In this document: positions 1-13,973 of the stretch, one piece after another
Layout: every line of letters begins with the position of its first letter
How positions within the stretch are numbered: the first letter of the stretch is position 1
DNA from: Plantago elongata
Lineage: Eukaryota; Streptophyta; Magnoliopsida; Lamiales; Plantaginaceae
NCBI GenBank assembly: GCA_036897095.1
Contig: JAYMSP010000191.1
Span: 1 to 64,000 of the forward strand
Reading direction: 5' to 3'
DNA: 64,000 nucleotides
Program-made: the position numbers and the translations under genes
The notes under the pieces: generated by a model
What the model saw: only the letters and a program-made list of their open reading frames with translations
The model's database searches: none
What the model was told of the DNA's origin: nothing

Positions 1-1140
1 GGGGGGGGGTGAGGGGGGAGAGGGGGAAGTTAGGATTGTATGATAGGTAAGTTTTATTTATTCGTATAAAGACGGATAATTTTTTGTTTGAAAAGATAAA
101 ATATTACTTCCTTTTTCTAGTCCCATAATTTCCACTATCATTTAAACTTAAACTACGAATTTATCATAAACGATAATGTAAAATGTTCAATTGAATTAAA
201 TTATCTTAAATGATAAAAAACGTGACTAGTTCACGCATTGACTTGAGAGAGAATAACTCATTCACAACAATTTTTACTAATTCGTCACAATTATAATTAA
301 TAGATAATTAAATTTAAATAAATGCAATCATAAAATATCAAAATTAAAAGAACCCAATTACAAAAAATCAGGTGTAAATATAGACAACGTACCAAAAATG
401 AATTTATCCTATTAGTCAAGGTCAAGAGCTAATTCTGTGAGGCAACAAAAATCAGTTCGTGTCCACACAGCTTTCGGACATTATTTTGCCACGTGTACAG
501 ATAGCGACTGGAGTCTATAGGACAATAACGAAGGATGTTCCAGGAAATTAATAATTGTGACTTTTTTATTAATAGGTATGTTTTGACCATTTCAAATATA
601 CTGCGGATGAAGAATGTTATCCCTCAATCACGAACAATTGATGAATCCATGTTATAAGGGGGACATCAATTAATATTTGATATTGAAATTACTATATTTA
701 GTATACCAATCATTTTACTTTCACCGAAAATTAGTTGTTAGTTACAAGTGAATACATCTTTTATGACTCGAATATGGTAAAATTATAAGGATTCCACTTT
801 TAATATTCGATCCCTTATACCATTGACAAAATGCTAGTATGATATTTTTCCAATTTCATCCGGCCCTTTAGCCCTTGGAAACACGAATTTAGATTTGGTA
901 TATCAAGATAGTAAACTGTTGACGCGGTACTTGAGATGCAGTATGTAAGCAATGAGATAATCATGCTCACTGTAACAATATATAAATTAAGAGAAATTTA
1001 TATTGATAGAAGATTAATAATAATTAGAGTAAAAGAATGTGTACAAGAAATAATAAACAAGTTATGATTATATAGAAATATAAACTAGTTAGTCTAAACC
1101 AACTAGAAAACGAAAATTAAATACTAGAAGATGTTTAATA
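1..1140. other. AT-rich intergenic DNA at left edge
   Basis: The window opens with a G-rich tract (about 30 bases, almost only G and A). The rest is AT-rich with no coding frame I can support. The block at about 430-600 is listed separately because it resembles DNA upstream of the receptor kinase gene. Confidence 0.6.
430..600 (-). promoter_or_regulatory. Block resembling the receptor-kinase upstream region (copy A)
   Basis: This stretch aligns by eye with 10545-10620 plus 11570-11605, upstream of the receptor kinase gene. Shared landmarks, in the same order, are a TTGCC motif, GACTGGAGTC, a GGACAA stretch, and TGACCATTTCAAA at the far end. In the kinase gene the landmarks lie about 0.6 kb before the ATG, and a MITE separates the last two. 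By analogy copy A would lie upstream of a minus-strand gene beginning just left of the window. That neighbour is inferred, not seen. Confidence 0.45.
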
Positions 1141-1850
1141 CAAAACACAATATGATAATATACTAAGTAGACTAGGAGATGAGTTCTTCTTCAAGTTGAA
1201 GTCGAATCTTGGTATATATCTTGACACCCACCTTCAAGAGGGACATGGATATCACAAATGTACATCTTGAATAGAAAACGGAGGGAAAAGAAGATCCATA
1301 ACAATAGTAGATCAACCTAGAGCAGACATAGACAGAGATCCATCCAGAATATACATAAATATAGGCCATGTTTGTTATACCGCTGGAGTGGCCATCTCCC
1401 AACTCAAATCGAATATTTTGTACACAAAAAATCCAATTTCAATTGAAAACGGCCACTCAAATTCTATACCAATCAGTCCATAAGCAGGCATAGAGAGAGA
1501 TCCACCCAAAGCATGCAGAAATAGAAATAGAGGAGGTCAACGTATGATCACATAGAGTAATACCCAGAGCAGATAGAGAGAGATAGGCCCAGAGCAGGCG
1601 GAGATAGAGAGGAGATTAACATATGATCTCATAGAGATAGGCCCATCAGGCAGAGAGGTAATTGAAGGTGGGTGGGATGGCTTAGTGGTGCGTCAGGTTG
1701 ACCCGAGGGATGAGGAGAACCATTTTGATCAGGACATGCGACTTCGGGAGCTTAATCTGATATCAGAAATTGAATATTTTATTTTTATTTTATTCGAGTA
1801 AACTGAGTAACTTTTCGCCTCATGATGATAAATATCCAATTTTTTCGGTA
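1141..1850. repeat. GA-rich degenerate repeat region
   Basis: Between about 1480 and 1670 the motifs ATAGAGAGAG, CCCAGAGCAG and ATGATCxCATAGAG recur two or three times at about 75-85 bp spacing, as in a decayed minisatellite or a retroelement leader. No gene is visible. The short reading frame at 1172-1402 has no recognisable domain. Confidence 0.4.
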
Positions 1851-4675
1851 ACTATCTTGATCTTGAACTCTTTTTTAATGTAAGTTCATTATTTTGACTT
1901 GAGTTTCCAATGTTTCTTTGGAGAACTATTTTGAACAGTATTATCAGTTTGCATTTCATCTTGAGTTGATGTCCTTGAAGGACTTGGATTTAAAGGTGAC
2001 ATTTGTATATGCATGTCAGAAGAATCATTGAAATTCTGATCATTAAGATTTGTGAGATTATCACTTTTGCTTTCCGTTCATAACTTGGAGATTGGATGAA
2101 AATGTCATCGATTTCTTTTTCGCTTTATTTGTAAGGAAAAGTTTCGATAAACACAACATTTCTAGATATAATTATGCTTCTTTTGGTTAAGTCATAGACT
2201 TTATATCCTTTAATATTTGGTAGATATCCCATAAAAATGCATACACTTTTGTGCTCTTGAATCTAATTTAGTTCTATGTACTGCTTCAGTGGAAAAGAAG
2301 CATAAACATCCTAAAGTCTTGATATTGGCATAGTCAGGTTTCTTTCCATGAAAAACCTCATAAGGTGATTTCTTGTTTAAAACAGGTGTTGGTAACCTAT
2401 TTATTAAATGTGTAGCAGTCAATACCGCTTCACCCCGTTTTGTTGTGGCGTATCGACACAAGTCTTTTGATGCGTAATGCCATTTTGACTTAAGAAATCT
2501 GGCATATTGAATTCTAAACCGTTATCGGTTCTGATAATTTTCACTTTTGTGTCCTTTTGGTTCTCTATTTGTTTTATGAACTTTGTCAGAGTTTCTTTTA
2601 TCTCTGATTTTTTTTTTAATAAAAGCACCCAAGTGACTCTGCTAAAATCATCAACAACTGTAAGAAAATATTGTTGTCCATGTAAAGTAGCTATGAAAAG
2701 GGGACCCTAATATCACAATATAAAAGATCTAAAATAGCACTTGAACTCTTGTCTTTATTGATAGGAAATGCAAGTTTCTTTTGTTTAGCTTGGATACAAA
2801 CTTCACAATGAGAAAACTTGTTGCAATAGATGTCAGAATTACTATCATGAACAAGAGAAAGTCTAGAAGAACTAGGATGCCCTAATCTAAAATGCCACAA
2901 ATGATCCTTTACAATAGTTGCTTCGTGACCACTATGTTCTAGATTAGGTATGGCTAATACCTTAGGTAATCTGAAATTAGGAATGGCTAATACCTTAGGT
3001 AATCTGAAATTGGTCTTCAAGTTGTAAAGTCCTCTTCTTGCATCAATCTGCCCAATCTTGGTCCATGATTGAATCGATGAAGAGCTTATCTTCATAATAT
3101 GACAAATGTCTTTAATGAATATAAATGAAATGGTGTTGTCTCTGCATATCTTGTTAACTGACATGAGATTCAACTTGAAAGATGGAACACATAAGACACC
3201 TTTAAAAATAAAAGTTTCTGAAATCTTTATGTCTCCTATATGTGTAATAGGGAGTTTTGTTAAATTTGGTAATTGCACAGATGCATCAACTTCTTTGAAG
3301 TTATCAATATGGTCAAATTAGTGATATGGTCGGAAGCTCCCGAATCCAATATCCATGTTTGTAAGGAACTCAAAGAAGTAAAGTTTGAATTAAAAATTAT
3401 ACCAGCATGGTTGATTTCTGGTGTGCGAGCTTCTGGATTGCCTCCATGAGTCGTGTTGTTGTTGTTGTTGTTGCTGCTGCTTCTTCCAACTTGAGTGGGT
3501 TGAGCTGCATTTGAGAGTGTTCCTTGCTGCACAACAAAAGACATGAGTTGGTGAAGTTGCTCATTTGTGAGAGCCACTGGATTCTTGGAACTGCTGCCTG
3601 GATTAGTCATCTCAACATGGTTTGATCGGCCTCCAAAGTTATGCCTTCCTCCCCTTCCTCTGTAACCACCTCTTGCGTTGTTGTAGGTAGTCCTCTTGTT
3701 GTCCTCATCAGGATATCCATGGAACTTAAAACAAGTATCAAGAGTGTGGTTACTCATATTAGGAAAATTAGGGCAATTTAGATTTATTTTTTTTCTTGTT
3801 TGCTTTGTAACCGACAGACAGCGCAGAGGAATCAACAACATGAGCAGTGTTGTTCCTTGCCATTTTTTGTCGTTCTTCTTGAAGAACAAGATAGTACACC
3901 TTATCCATAGAAGGCTTGGGTTTCATAATGATAATTTGACCCCTAATCATATCATAGGAATCGTTAAGACCCATAAGAAATTTGAAGATCTTGTCAGTAT
4001 CCTGCATTTTTTCAAGAGTTTTAGAGATGTCGCAGGTACATTTTTCGCAAATACTGTTCGGCATGGGTTTGCAATCACTTAGTTCCTCCCATAAACCACT
4101 AAGTTTCGTAAATAAATCAGCAATCGTTCCATTTCCCTAAGTAATAATAATCAGTTCTTGTTGGAGCTAGAAGATCCTTACATCGTTGGGATGTGAATAT
4201 CTTGTATTCAGCTTATCCCACGCTTCCTTAGCGGTGTTCACATACAGAATGCTACTTTTCATATCAGGAGAAACAGAATGAATCACCTATGCCAAGCTTT
4301 CCTCTTACCATCATCATTAACAGGTATGGTAACAGATCCGTCAAGGAATCCCACCTTGTTTCTGATGGATAAATACATAAGGAAAGCTCGTGACCAGGTG
4401 TGGTAATTGTTCCTCCCTAACAGAGGAGTGATAGCTCCAGAAGTAGAATTTTCAGAATGATGTAAGAAAAAAGGACTGTAAACATCATCTGTTATAGGAG
4501 AAGCAGGAACAATTACAGAAGAGTTGGCGGAAGCATCATCAGTAGTGTTAGCCATAACTCCAAAGACTTAAAAGGAGATGAAAAAAGAAACAGAGAATTG
4601 AAACAAATTAAGTTGAATGAAAACAAGTTTTTCCTTGCAAAGATAACAACACAAAGCATATTCACTTGAAACGTG

Positions 4676-4687
4676 GCTCTGATACCA
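4676..4687 (-). other. Copia primer-binding site (initiator Met-tRNA type)
   Basis: On the minus strand the sequence reads TGGTATCAGAGC, the usual copia primer-binding site matching the 3' end of initiator methionine tRNA. It starts directly after the LTR end at 4688, which fixes the inner LTR border. Confidence 0.85.
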
Positions 4688-4954
4688 TGTTAGAATTTAA
4701 GGAGAAACACAATGAAGAAAATAAAAAGGTGTAAATCCAATTTATTCCTTGAAATATGTTACAAAAACTTGTTGTACATTGACATATGCATACTATCTAT
4801 TTATAGGCAAGTAAGAAGCTAATTCTTGGTCAAGACTTCTAAATTACTTGGAGGAAAAGCATAGACAAGAAGCTTAAAGACAAATCCTTTAACAGAGATT
4901 ACCGTTGTCATGAACCTTCAATCTGTTCTTTATAATCTTGAATCCCTAACTACA
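4688..4954 (-). repeat. 5' LTR of the copia element
   Basis: On the minus strand it begins TGTAG and ends CTAACA, the TG...CA form of LTRs. It contains a CTATAAATAG TATA box (plus strand about 4796-4806). The inner border is set by the primer-binding site. The outer border at 4954 is chosen because TG falls there and an unrelated open frame starts beyond it. No partner LTR exists on the left, so the target duplication cannot be tested. Confidence 0.6.
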
Positions 4955-5271
4955 TCAATTTGGGACTTTGATAAAGACTTCTCTTGATTGTTTATGTGTG
5001 GTGTTGATGCTCCAGACGAATTGGCTTCTTCAATGCGTATCTTCTTCTTCGATCGTTTATGCTTTGTGTCTTGGAGTTGAAACCCTTTGTCTTCTTCTGA
5101 TGAAGAATTCTGTCTAATGTGTTTAACGTTTACTTCTTCTATTATATTTTTATCTGGAGAATCATGGATGCTTTTACTTTTGTTCCTTAGATCTTTACAA
5201 TCCTTACAGTTGATCCCATTGATATTTACACTTCCAATCCTTTTTATTTCCTGGAATTTCCAATAAACTTG
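4955..5271 (-). other. ATG-less exon-like open frame abutting the LTR
   Basis: The minus strand is open for about 105 codons from after a TGA near 5272 to the LTR border, and the frame ends at a stop inside the LTR. The translation looks protein-like. It is rich in Lys, Glu, Ser and Asn, has a Cys-Lys-Asp-Cys pair near its start and a basic stretch KHKRSKKKIR like a nuclear localisation signal, followed by acidic residues. A possible splice acceptor (TTCCAG) lies at about 5251-5256. I do not recognise the family. It may be a host exon cut by the copia insertion, or a chance frame. Confidence 0.3.
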
Positions 5272-5722
5272 TCATAGATTTTTTAGCAAGCAGCTAGCTA
5301 GCTCAATAGAACTTAGAGGCGGTGGAATTTTGGTGGCTCGATCAACAGTAATTTTATTTTATTTTTAAGAATTCAAAACTTGTATTTAGAACATAGAGGT
5401 AAATGGCACAAGAAATACCAAGATACCTACTTACCTAGTGTTGTTTGAGAAGCAATTTGAATTTTGAAAAGTCAATCAAATTGCTCTTTTTTACAAAAAA
5501 CACGCAATTTGAATTGGCTTTTCCCAATTCAAATTGCTTTCCAATCGGTCCCCAGACTTCGAAACCAACATCATAACCCAATTATGCACCGCAAGCTCCA
5601 AATAACTTTTAAAGGATCATATTATTTGGGGAAGAATGGCACGATTGGTCCCGCCAAATAGAACATATGGCTCACGCCAGTTGCACGTTGGATCACCCTG
5701 TTACGGATGATCATATAATTTA
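5272..5722. other. Intergenic DNA between copia and the Mutator-like element
   Basis: Nothing coding is seen. A short direct repetition of AATTTGAATTTTG/AATTTGAATTGG and CAAATTGC motifs occurs at about 5455-5545. Positions 5714-5722 are the left copy of the 9-bp target duplication of the next element. Confidence 0.6.
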
Positions 5723-6733
5723 GGATCAATTACATATACCACCCCTGTTAGATACCTCCGTCTCATCCAAACACCCGTTAGTTGAACAATTACATCCAGG
5801 TCCATTTTGGTGAAATTTTGTTGACCGGATTATAAGCTACATTAACTTAAGGCGAAACCAAACATCCACTTATCCAATTTTCAGAAAATTGATAAAATTC
5901 CCCCATTTTCTTCTTCTCTTCTCTGTTCTTCTTCTTCAATCTATTTCTTCTTCTTTCGGTTTGAGGAAAAGGAACTGTGGTGGAGGAAGGTTGGAGGAGG
6001 TCGGATCTTCTTCTCCGATCGAAGAAGATATAGAATGGGGTGAAGATCGATGGTGGTATCGCTGCTGGTGGTGGTGGTGGTGGTGGGAGCAATCGACGAA
6101 GGTGTGGGAGGAGGTGGATCGAGGTGGTGAGCAATTGCTGGTGATGGTGGTGGTGGTGGTGGGAGCAATCAATGGTGGTGGTGGGGAGGCGGATGATGAC
6201 CGCCGGTGAAGGCGGATCTTCTTCTCCGATCTGCCTCTTCTCCGTCATTCTTCTTCGTCTTCTTCTCCGATCTTCTCCGTTATTCTTCTCCGGTCCGTTT
6301 CTTCTTCGTTCATCTTGTTCTCCGAGATCTTCCATTGATGTATTGTTGTAGGGACTGAAATGAAAGTTATGAAAATTAGAAACCCTTGCAGTTGAAAATT
6401 TGATACACCTAATTGCAGAATTCAAAATGTTTTAGGGACTAAATTGAACTCTTAGAAATTTGAAGGGTGATATTCCGAAAATCATAAAGGTGGAGGGTGA
6501 TATTCTATTTATTCAAGGACTTGAGTTGTAAATAAGTTGTTTGGTCAATTTTAAAATCTGATAATTCAATGAGGGTAAAAATGAATTTTCATTCCTTTAA
6601 TTCGCCAAAAGTCAAATATGTGGACTTAAATGTAATTAAAGTTTATGGATCAGGACTTACTTGTTATTATTTGACTAACGGGTATTCATGTGTAATAAGA
6701 AAATCTAACAGGGGTACATGATGTAATTTACCC
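5723..6733. mobile_element. Non-autonomous Mutator-like DNA transposon (MULE), 1011 bp
   Basis: The two ends are inverted repeats, imperfect over roughly 80-100 bp. The left end reads GGATCAATTACAT followed by ACCCCTGTTAGA and CCCGTTAGT. The reverse complement of the right end reads GGGTAAATTACAT followed by ACCCCTGTTAGA and CCCGTTAGT. The 9 bases TATAATTTA flank both sides exactly (5714-5722 and 6734-6742), the target size typical of Mutator elements. No transposase is seen. The centre (about 5900-6320) is CTT/GGT-rich and gives long His/Pro/Arg-rich frames on both strands that look like simple-sequence artefacts. A captured gene piece cannot be excluded. Confidence 0.9.
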
Positions 6734-6854
6734 TATAATTTATTTTGTTATGGCAACCGAAGTACTTTTGACCCAGTTGGCACAAAATCAAAGTTAAACC
6801 AGTGATGTTTTAAATAGTCAACTGGTCAACATGGACATCCATCAACCTCATTAC

Positions 6855-7062
6855 TTAAATAAAAAAATTAAAAAATAATTTCAAAAATTCAAAAAATAAA
6901 ATGAAACTAATTTGTAAAATTTTGAATTTAGCAAAATTAGAATAAAAAAACAAAATAAATTAAAAAAGAAAGAGTTAGGATAAATATTATTTTTTTAAAT
7001 ACAAATTAGTTTCATGTTGTTTTTTGAATTTTTAAATTATATTTCAATTTCTTTACTTTCAA
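6855..7062. repeat. AT-rich inverted repeat (possible MITE)
   Basis: The arm near 6876-6918 (AAAATTCAAAAAATAAAATG, then AAACTAATTTGTA) is matched in reverse complement near 7001-7045, giving a hairpin with arms of about 60 bp and a short spacer. Ends and target duplication could not be set. It lies about 200 bp beyond the stop codon of the receptor kinase gene. Confidence 0.5.
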
Positions 7063-7251
7063 CGGTGCCATTAATTCTCCTTACTATTTGGCAGTGAAAA
7101 TTTATTTATATTGTACTATATCATATCTCTCCATCTTATGTCATATATGAATTATTACAAAGATACTTTTAAACATTAGACATAATATTCACTACCAAGT
7201 ATACTACTATACATCGTTTGCTTGGCTTATCTGACTGCCAATTCTTGTAAG

Positions 7252-9942
<2,691 letters not shown>

Positions 9943-10084
9943 TGTGATGAATGTAAAACAGAGGTGTATATCTTTCAAGCTTTAATGATTGTGAAAATTG
10001 GAGAAATTGTTGAATGGTAGAGAAGAAGAATATGTGCAGTGTTCGTTTGTTTTTGTAGCATGACTCAAAAAGTCTCAAATTCAT

Positions 10085-10639
10085 TGAGAATCCACCAAAC
10101 TAATTGATAATGGAAAGTTTGTTTAAGAATGATAACTGTTAGAATGCCTTAATTATTTTTTATTTAACATGATGTATTATTTCTGAAAAAAAAAAATTCA
10201 CTGTAATAACTGTAAAAGTAAAGTGGATTTGTTAACTAATTCTCCAAATTATATTAGTAGAGAGAGACATTTGCCCCTCTCACTACTTGTTATAGTCTTA
10301 TCTAAGTGCTGAACCGTTGGCTACTCTCTTTATAACGAAACATTTATACCTTAACTTCGAAAAAAGATCCAATTTTAATAAAGGAACTAAAATATGGCTT
10401 ATAATATAATAACTAATACCAATCATAGTAATACTAGACTAATGGTATTATTGATAAGTATAAAATAAGGTGGTTAAAGAACTATTAATCCGATGTTGAT
10501 AGTTTATTTCTTTAGGATTTTGAAGTCAACAAAACATTAGTGGGCGTACACGACTTTTGGAAATTATATTGCCGCCGCGTATCGATGTAGATAGAGACTG
10601 GAGTCCATATGGACAACAATAAAGATTGAAAAATTTTCG
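10085..10639. promoter_or_regulatory. Upstream region of the receptor kinase gene (copy B block)
   Basis: This is non-coding DNA directly upstream of the receptor kinase on the minus strand. Positions 10545-10620 form the block shared with 430-545 (GACTGGAGTC core). The block is cut at about 10640 by a MITE, and the rest of the homology resumes after about 11566. A weaker third match (GGAGTGGAGTC core) lies at about 11925-12060. Confidence 0.45.
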
Positions 10640-11565
10640 CTCCTAATTTACTCCTTTTACCCCTCCTTCTTATACTCCTTGCTCCAATAATAAGCTGACA
10701 CGTAGGATTGAGAAAACTAAAGCATCACAACTACCATTTACTGCACCGCCTCCCTTTTCCTTTCCCTTTCTATTAGTTTTCCTACTCTTAATTAATCCAA
10801 ACCCAAAATAATTATTTAAAATATTCTAAAGTTCCGTTATCAATTCTTTGGAGAATAGAGCTTAATCAGTCACTTTTAATGTTTTAAAAAGAATAAAAAT
10901 ATGTTGATTTGAAAATTTTATTAATAAGTTGTGCATATAAGTACAATCTCTATAAATAAATAAATTATTAATTTATCGACTATCACAAAGTCTTAGGAGA
11001 AGCATGTATTAATAAGATATCCGTGAGACGGATTGATATTCTTAACGATATGTATACTAATCTTAATGAATTTTAATAATATTTATAAGTAAATATTTTA
11101 TATTATTCGTGTGTGTGTGTGTATCATAAATGTTCTTAATAAAATCTTTAATGTTTTTAATTATAACCGTAAGTATGTAATGTTTATTTGTCTCTTTTAG
11201 TGTTTTTATAAAATCGTTTCTCATTAGACTTATTCGGAGTAATTAAGATTTAAGAGAAATGGAAAATTAGAATTCAGTTCATAATTATTTAGAAGTAAAT
11301 TAATATAGAAGAGAATGAGTTATTTAGGAGTATAAATATAATTATTAAATGTTATTAAGAGTGATAATGAAACTTTAGAATATTTTAATTAATTATTTTG
11401 GGTTGAAGTAATTAAGGGAAAAAGAATAAATTAATTTGGAGTAGGAAAACAGGTGAAAACTAACAAAGAGAAAGTGCGGCAGATATTTCCGATCCTATCC
11501 TATGTGTCAGCTAATTATTGGAGTAAGGAGTGTAAGAAGAGAGGAGAACGGAGTAAATCGGTTCC
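10640..11565. mobile_element. Long-TIR MITE, about 925 bp, with a nested element
   Basis: The left arm (about 10645-10860) and the reverse complement of the right arm (about 11350-11560) match closely. Shared landmarks are ATTTACTCC, CTCCAATAAT, AGCTGACAC, TAGGAT, CCCAAAATAATTA and AAAATATTCTAAAGTT. The arms are therefore about 200 bp. No coding capacity is seen. It sits inside the conserved upstream block of the receptor kinase gene. The superfamily is not assigned because I could not fix the target duplication. Confidence 0.7.
10988..11231. mobile_element. Short-TIR MITE nested in the long-TIR element
   Basis: The ends are AAGTCTTAGGAGAAGC on the left and, in reverse complement, AAGTCTAATGAGAAACG on the right. 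The inside resembles 58890-59124: shared runs include TCTTTAATGTTTTTA, GTCTCTTTTAGT and TTTTTATAAAATCGT in the same order. A diverged copy of the same family is therefore present 48 kb away. It is non-coding. Confidence 0.55.
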
Positions 11566-13550
11566 GGTTGGACAATTAATTTATATTTACTGACCATTTC
11601 AAACGTATCCTCAAGTCAACGTTTAAATCAACGGCTTTGATTAGTAGCATTTTTTATTTTTTTTAGAGAGAATGATTCTTCTTTCAATAATAATAGAGTA
11701 CAAGTTGAAGGGAGTGGAACTTGAACCAAGATAACATTACAGAGAAAAACAGAAGACATTGACAAAACATAGATAAACTCAGTAGATCAATCATCAGCTA
11801 CTTTCCGAATAGGCAAAGGGCAAGGTACCATAACCATTGGTATTTGTCCCACGAAGGATATGACGAACTTATTATAAAGAGTGTGCAGAATATTCTGAAA
11901 TGTTTGACATTTCTTATAAGGATTATATATTAGTCCTGTTAGCGTCAGTCAGATTGCAGCGCCCAAAATATGCGATAGGGAGTGGAGTCAATGAAGACAA
12001 AAATAAGGCATCGACACGCACCACTTTCATGGTAATTTCTTATCTCGACCATTGACTTCTCTTTCTTTGCTCATCACAAACATTATTCATTGAATATTTT
12101 GACCCATTCAATCATACAAATTACAAACGTGGTGCAATTGCCATACTGTACGTTCGTTAATATACTACTAGTAGAGCCTCAAATTCCCCTTAAAATGAAC
12201 ACCACAATTCCACAAGTAAATAAACATAGTACAAATAATTAGAATACTTTAGTTTATAAGGTGAAATAATTTCCATCTGCATTTCTTATAAATATTCTAG
12301 GATCTTTGAAACCCTATTGATCTCTCATTAAACTTGATTTTCCGATTCATTCTTGTTTGATTTTCCATTTTAGTTTAGGTGGACTCTCACGAATTAACTG
12401 AGTGGAAAGTGATTCACTTTATATGCAACCAAGATACTATTAACTAACCCTTAGAGATCAAATTCATTTGTGCACGTTTTCATTTATTTCAAATTCAACT
12501 ATTCATTTTATTTGAAAATTACAATATGTGAAATTAAAAATTACAACAAGTTCGGAAAAATATTAAACAACTGCATTTTGAATGATATTCATCGTATTCG
12601 AAAAATATTATACTTATTATACAGGTGTTTTTCGATTGCTTCAAATATTATTAAAATTACATTTAAAATTAACAACAAGACAAAAAGTGAGAAGAAAAAT
12701 ATAAGGGATAGAAGAAAACAAATGACCGGTACAAAATTAAATAAAAAGAAGTAAAAGAAGAAAAAGAAGTATAATAGCATGTCTCATACTTTTATATAAT
12801 AAAAAGTTTGCATTACACTAATATAATCTCTATTATCATCTATCAATTATTTTTCACTCCTGGAGAAATATAGGCCTTGAGTGGCAGAAAGGCACTTGAA
12901 TTGAGTTTTGACAAAATTTATTTGGCACCAGATTGAAGTTGAGAGAAAATCAAATGTTATTACTGTTGCCCCATTTTAAAACTTGTAGACCACTGTTAAA
13001 GTTGCCAAACATAGTAATAATTTAAGATATTTTATCACTAAAAATTAAATATAATTAACCAACCACATTCAAATACCAATCACATTATACTCACATTAAT
13101 CATTTGTCTCTTAACATATAAATAATAGATAAATTTTATCTATTTTAATATACTTCAAGAGGAACAACCTATTGTAATAGATAAATTTTATCTAGTTTTT
13201 CTCAAGTGCTTCACAAATTATTCTAGGACTAATTAATTTTATTCTCTTTAATCAAAAACTACTTCAGTTCAACTCTACTTAGTTATAATTTATATTTAAT
13301 TAAATTTTGTTGAGTTCAATTGAATTCCATTCAATTTAGTTTAGTTCATTAAATTTTAGTTGAAGAGAATAAAGCGTTCACTAATAGAGAGTTTACAAAA
13401 TTGATGTTTGCTCGAACATGTACTTTTAAGAAATTCCTTGGGCTTCGTGTTCGAGAATGAATATTCATACCACAACACTCATTAATTGCACGCAACTCAT
13501 TCATTTCTTATGTTGTACATTAGTTCGAATCAAATAATTTACTAAATTTA
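11566..13550. other. AT-rich intergenic region
   Basis: No gene is seen. 11566-11640 continues the receptor kinase upstream homology, and 11925-12060 is a weak further copy of it. The reading frames at 12470-12780 are low-complexity (Asn/Lys/Ile on one strand, Phe/Leu on the other) and are not supported as genes. Confidence 0.55.
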
Positions 13551-13555
13551 ATATA

Positions 13556-13903
13556 TATTGAACATTTCACATTGCTTAAAAGTATCTTGAGCACTCACTA
13601 TAAGATATGGACAACTATCTTCCATTATAAAATCTTTTAATGGGTAGAGAGTCCATTTCAATATGGTATCAGAGCTCATAGTTTACTCAAGTCATGTGGG
13701 TCTTGGAAGCTTTGGTCCCTCTCTGCATGCTCTGGGCTTGTCCTATTTGTTGCCACGTGTTGAGCTTGGGTCTACTGGCTCACACGTGAGAGGGCCTATT
13801 AAACATAGCACATCGCTTGAGAATATCTTAGACACTACTATAATATATAGATAACTTTCTTCCCTTATAAGGTCTTTAAGGGGTAGATGAGCATATTTCA
13901 ACA
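13556..13903 (+). mobile_element. TRIM (miniature LTR retroelement), 348 bp
   Basis: Two direct repeats of about 108 bp (13556-13663 and 13797-13903) flank a 133-bp centre with no coding capacity. Directly after the first repeat is TGGTATCAGAGC (13664-13675), the initiator Met-tRNA primer site. A purine-rich stretch (GTGAGAGGG) lies just before the second repeat. The flanks ATATA (13551-13555 and 13904-13908) form a perfect 5-bp target duplication. This is the plan of terminal-repeat retrotransposons in miniature. A diverged relative is at 54169-54538. Confidence 0.85.
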
Positions 13904-13973
13904 ATATAGACTTGGTTTGGATGAGTATATTTCGGATTAGGCTTATAAGGAAAGAAGCATGTGAAGTTGTGAC

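Larger units (their letters stand above)
1850..4954 (-). mobile_element. Broken Ty1/copia LTR retrotransposon (5' LTR, gag, integrase part)
   Basis: On the minus strand the order is LTR (4688-4954), primer-binding site (4676-4687), gag-like region with a UBN2-type domain and Q/N-rich tail (about 4555-3400), the Asp-Ser-Gly-Ala motif of the copia protease (about 3340), GAG-pre-integrase zinc region (about 3270-2690) and integrase core (about 2630-2210). Reverse transcriptase, RNase H and a left LTR were not found, so the left half is missing. The coding part is broken in several places: a fossil copy. The left limit is uncertain. Confidence 0.85.

Noticed and set aside
5847-6425. Long His/Pro/Arg-rich reading frames on both strands inside the Mutator-like element
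   Set aside because: They come from CCA/GGT and CTT/GAA simple repeats, overlap each other on opposite strands and show no domain.
9943-9978. Extension of the receptor kinase frame upstream of 9942
   Set aside because: It begins at TTG, not ATG, and the signal peptide follows directly from the ATG at 9942.
12470-12780. Overlapping frames of about 90 and 63 residues
   Set aside because: Low-complexity products of AT-rich DNA (Asn/Lys/Ile and Phe/Leu), no motif and no splice context.
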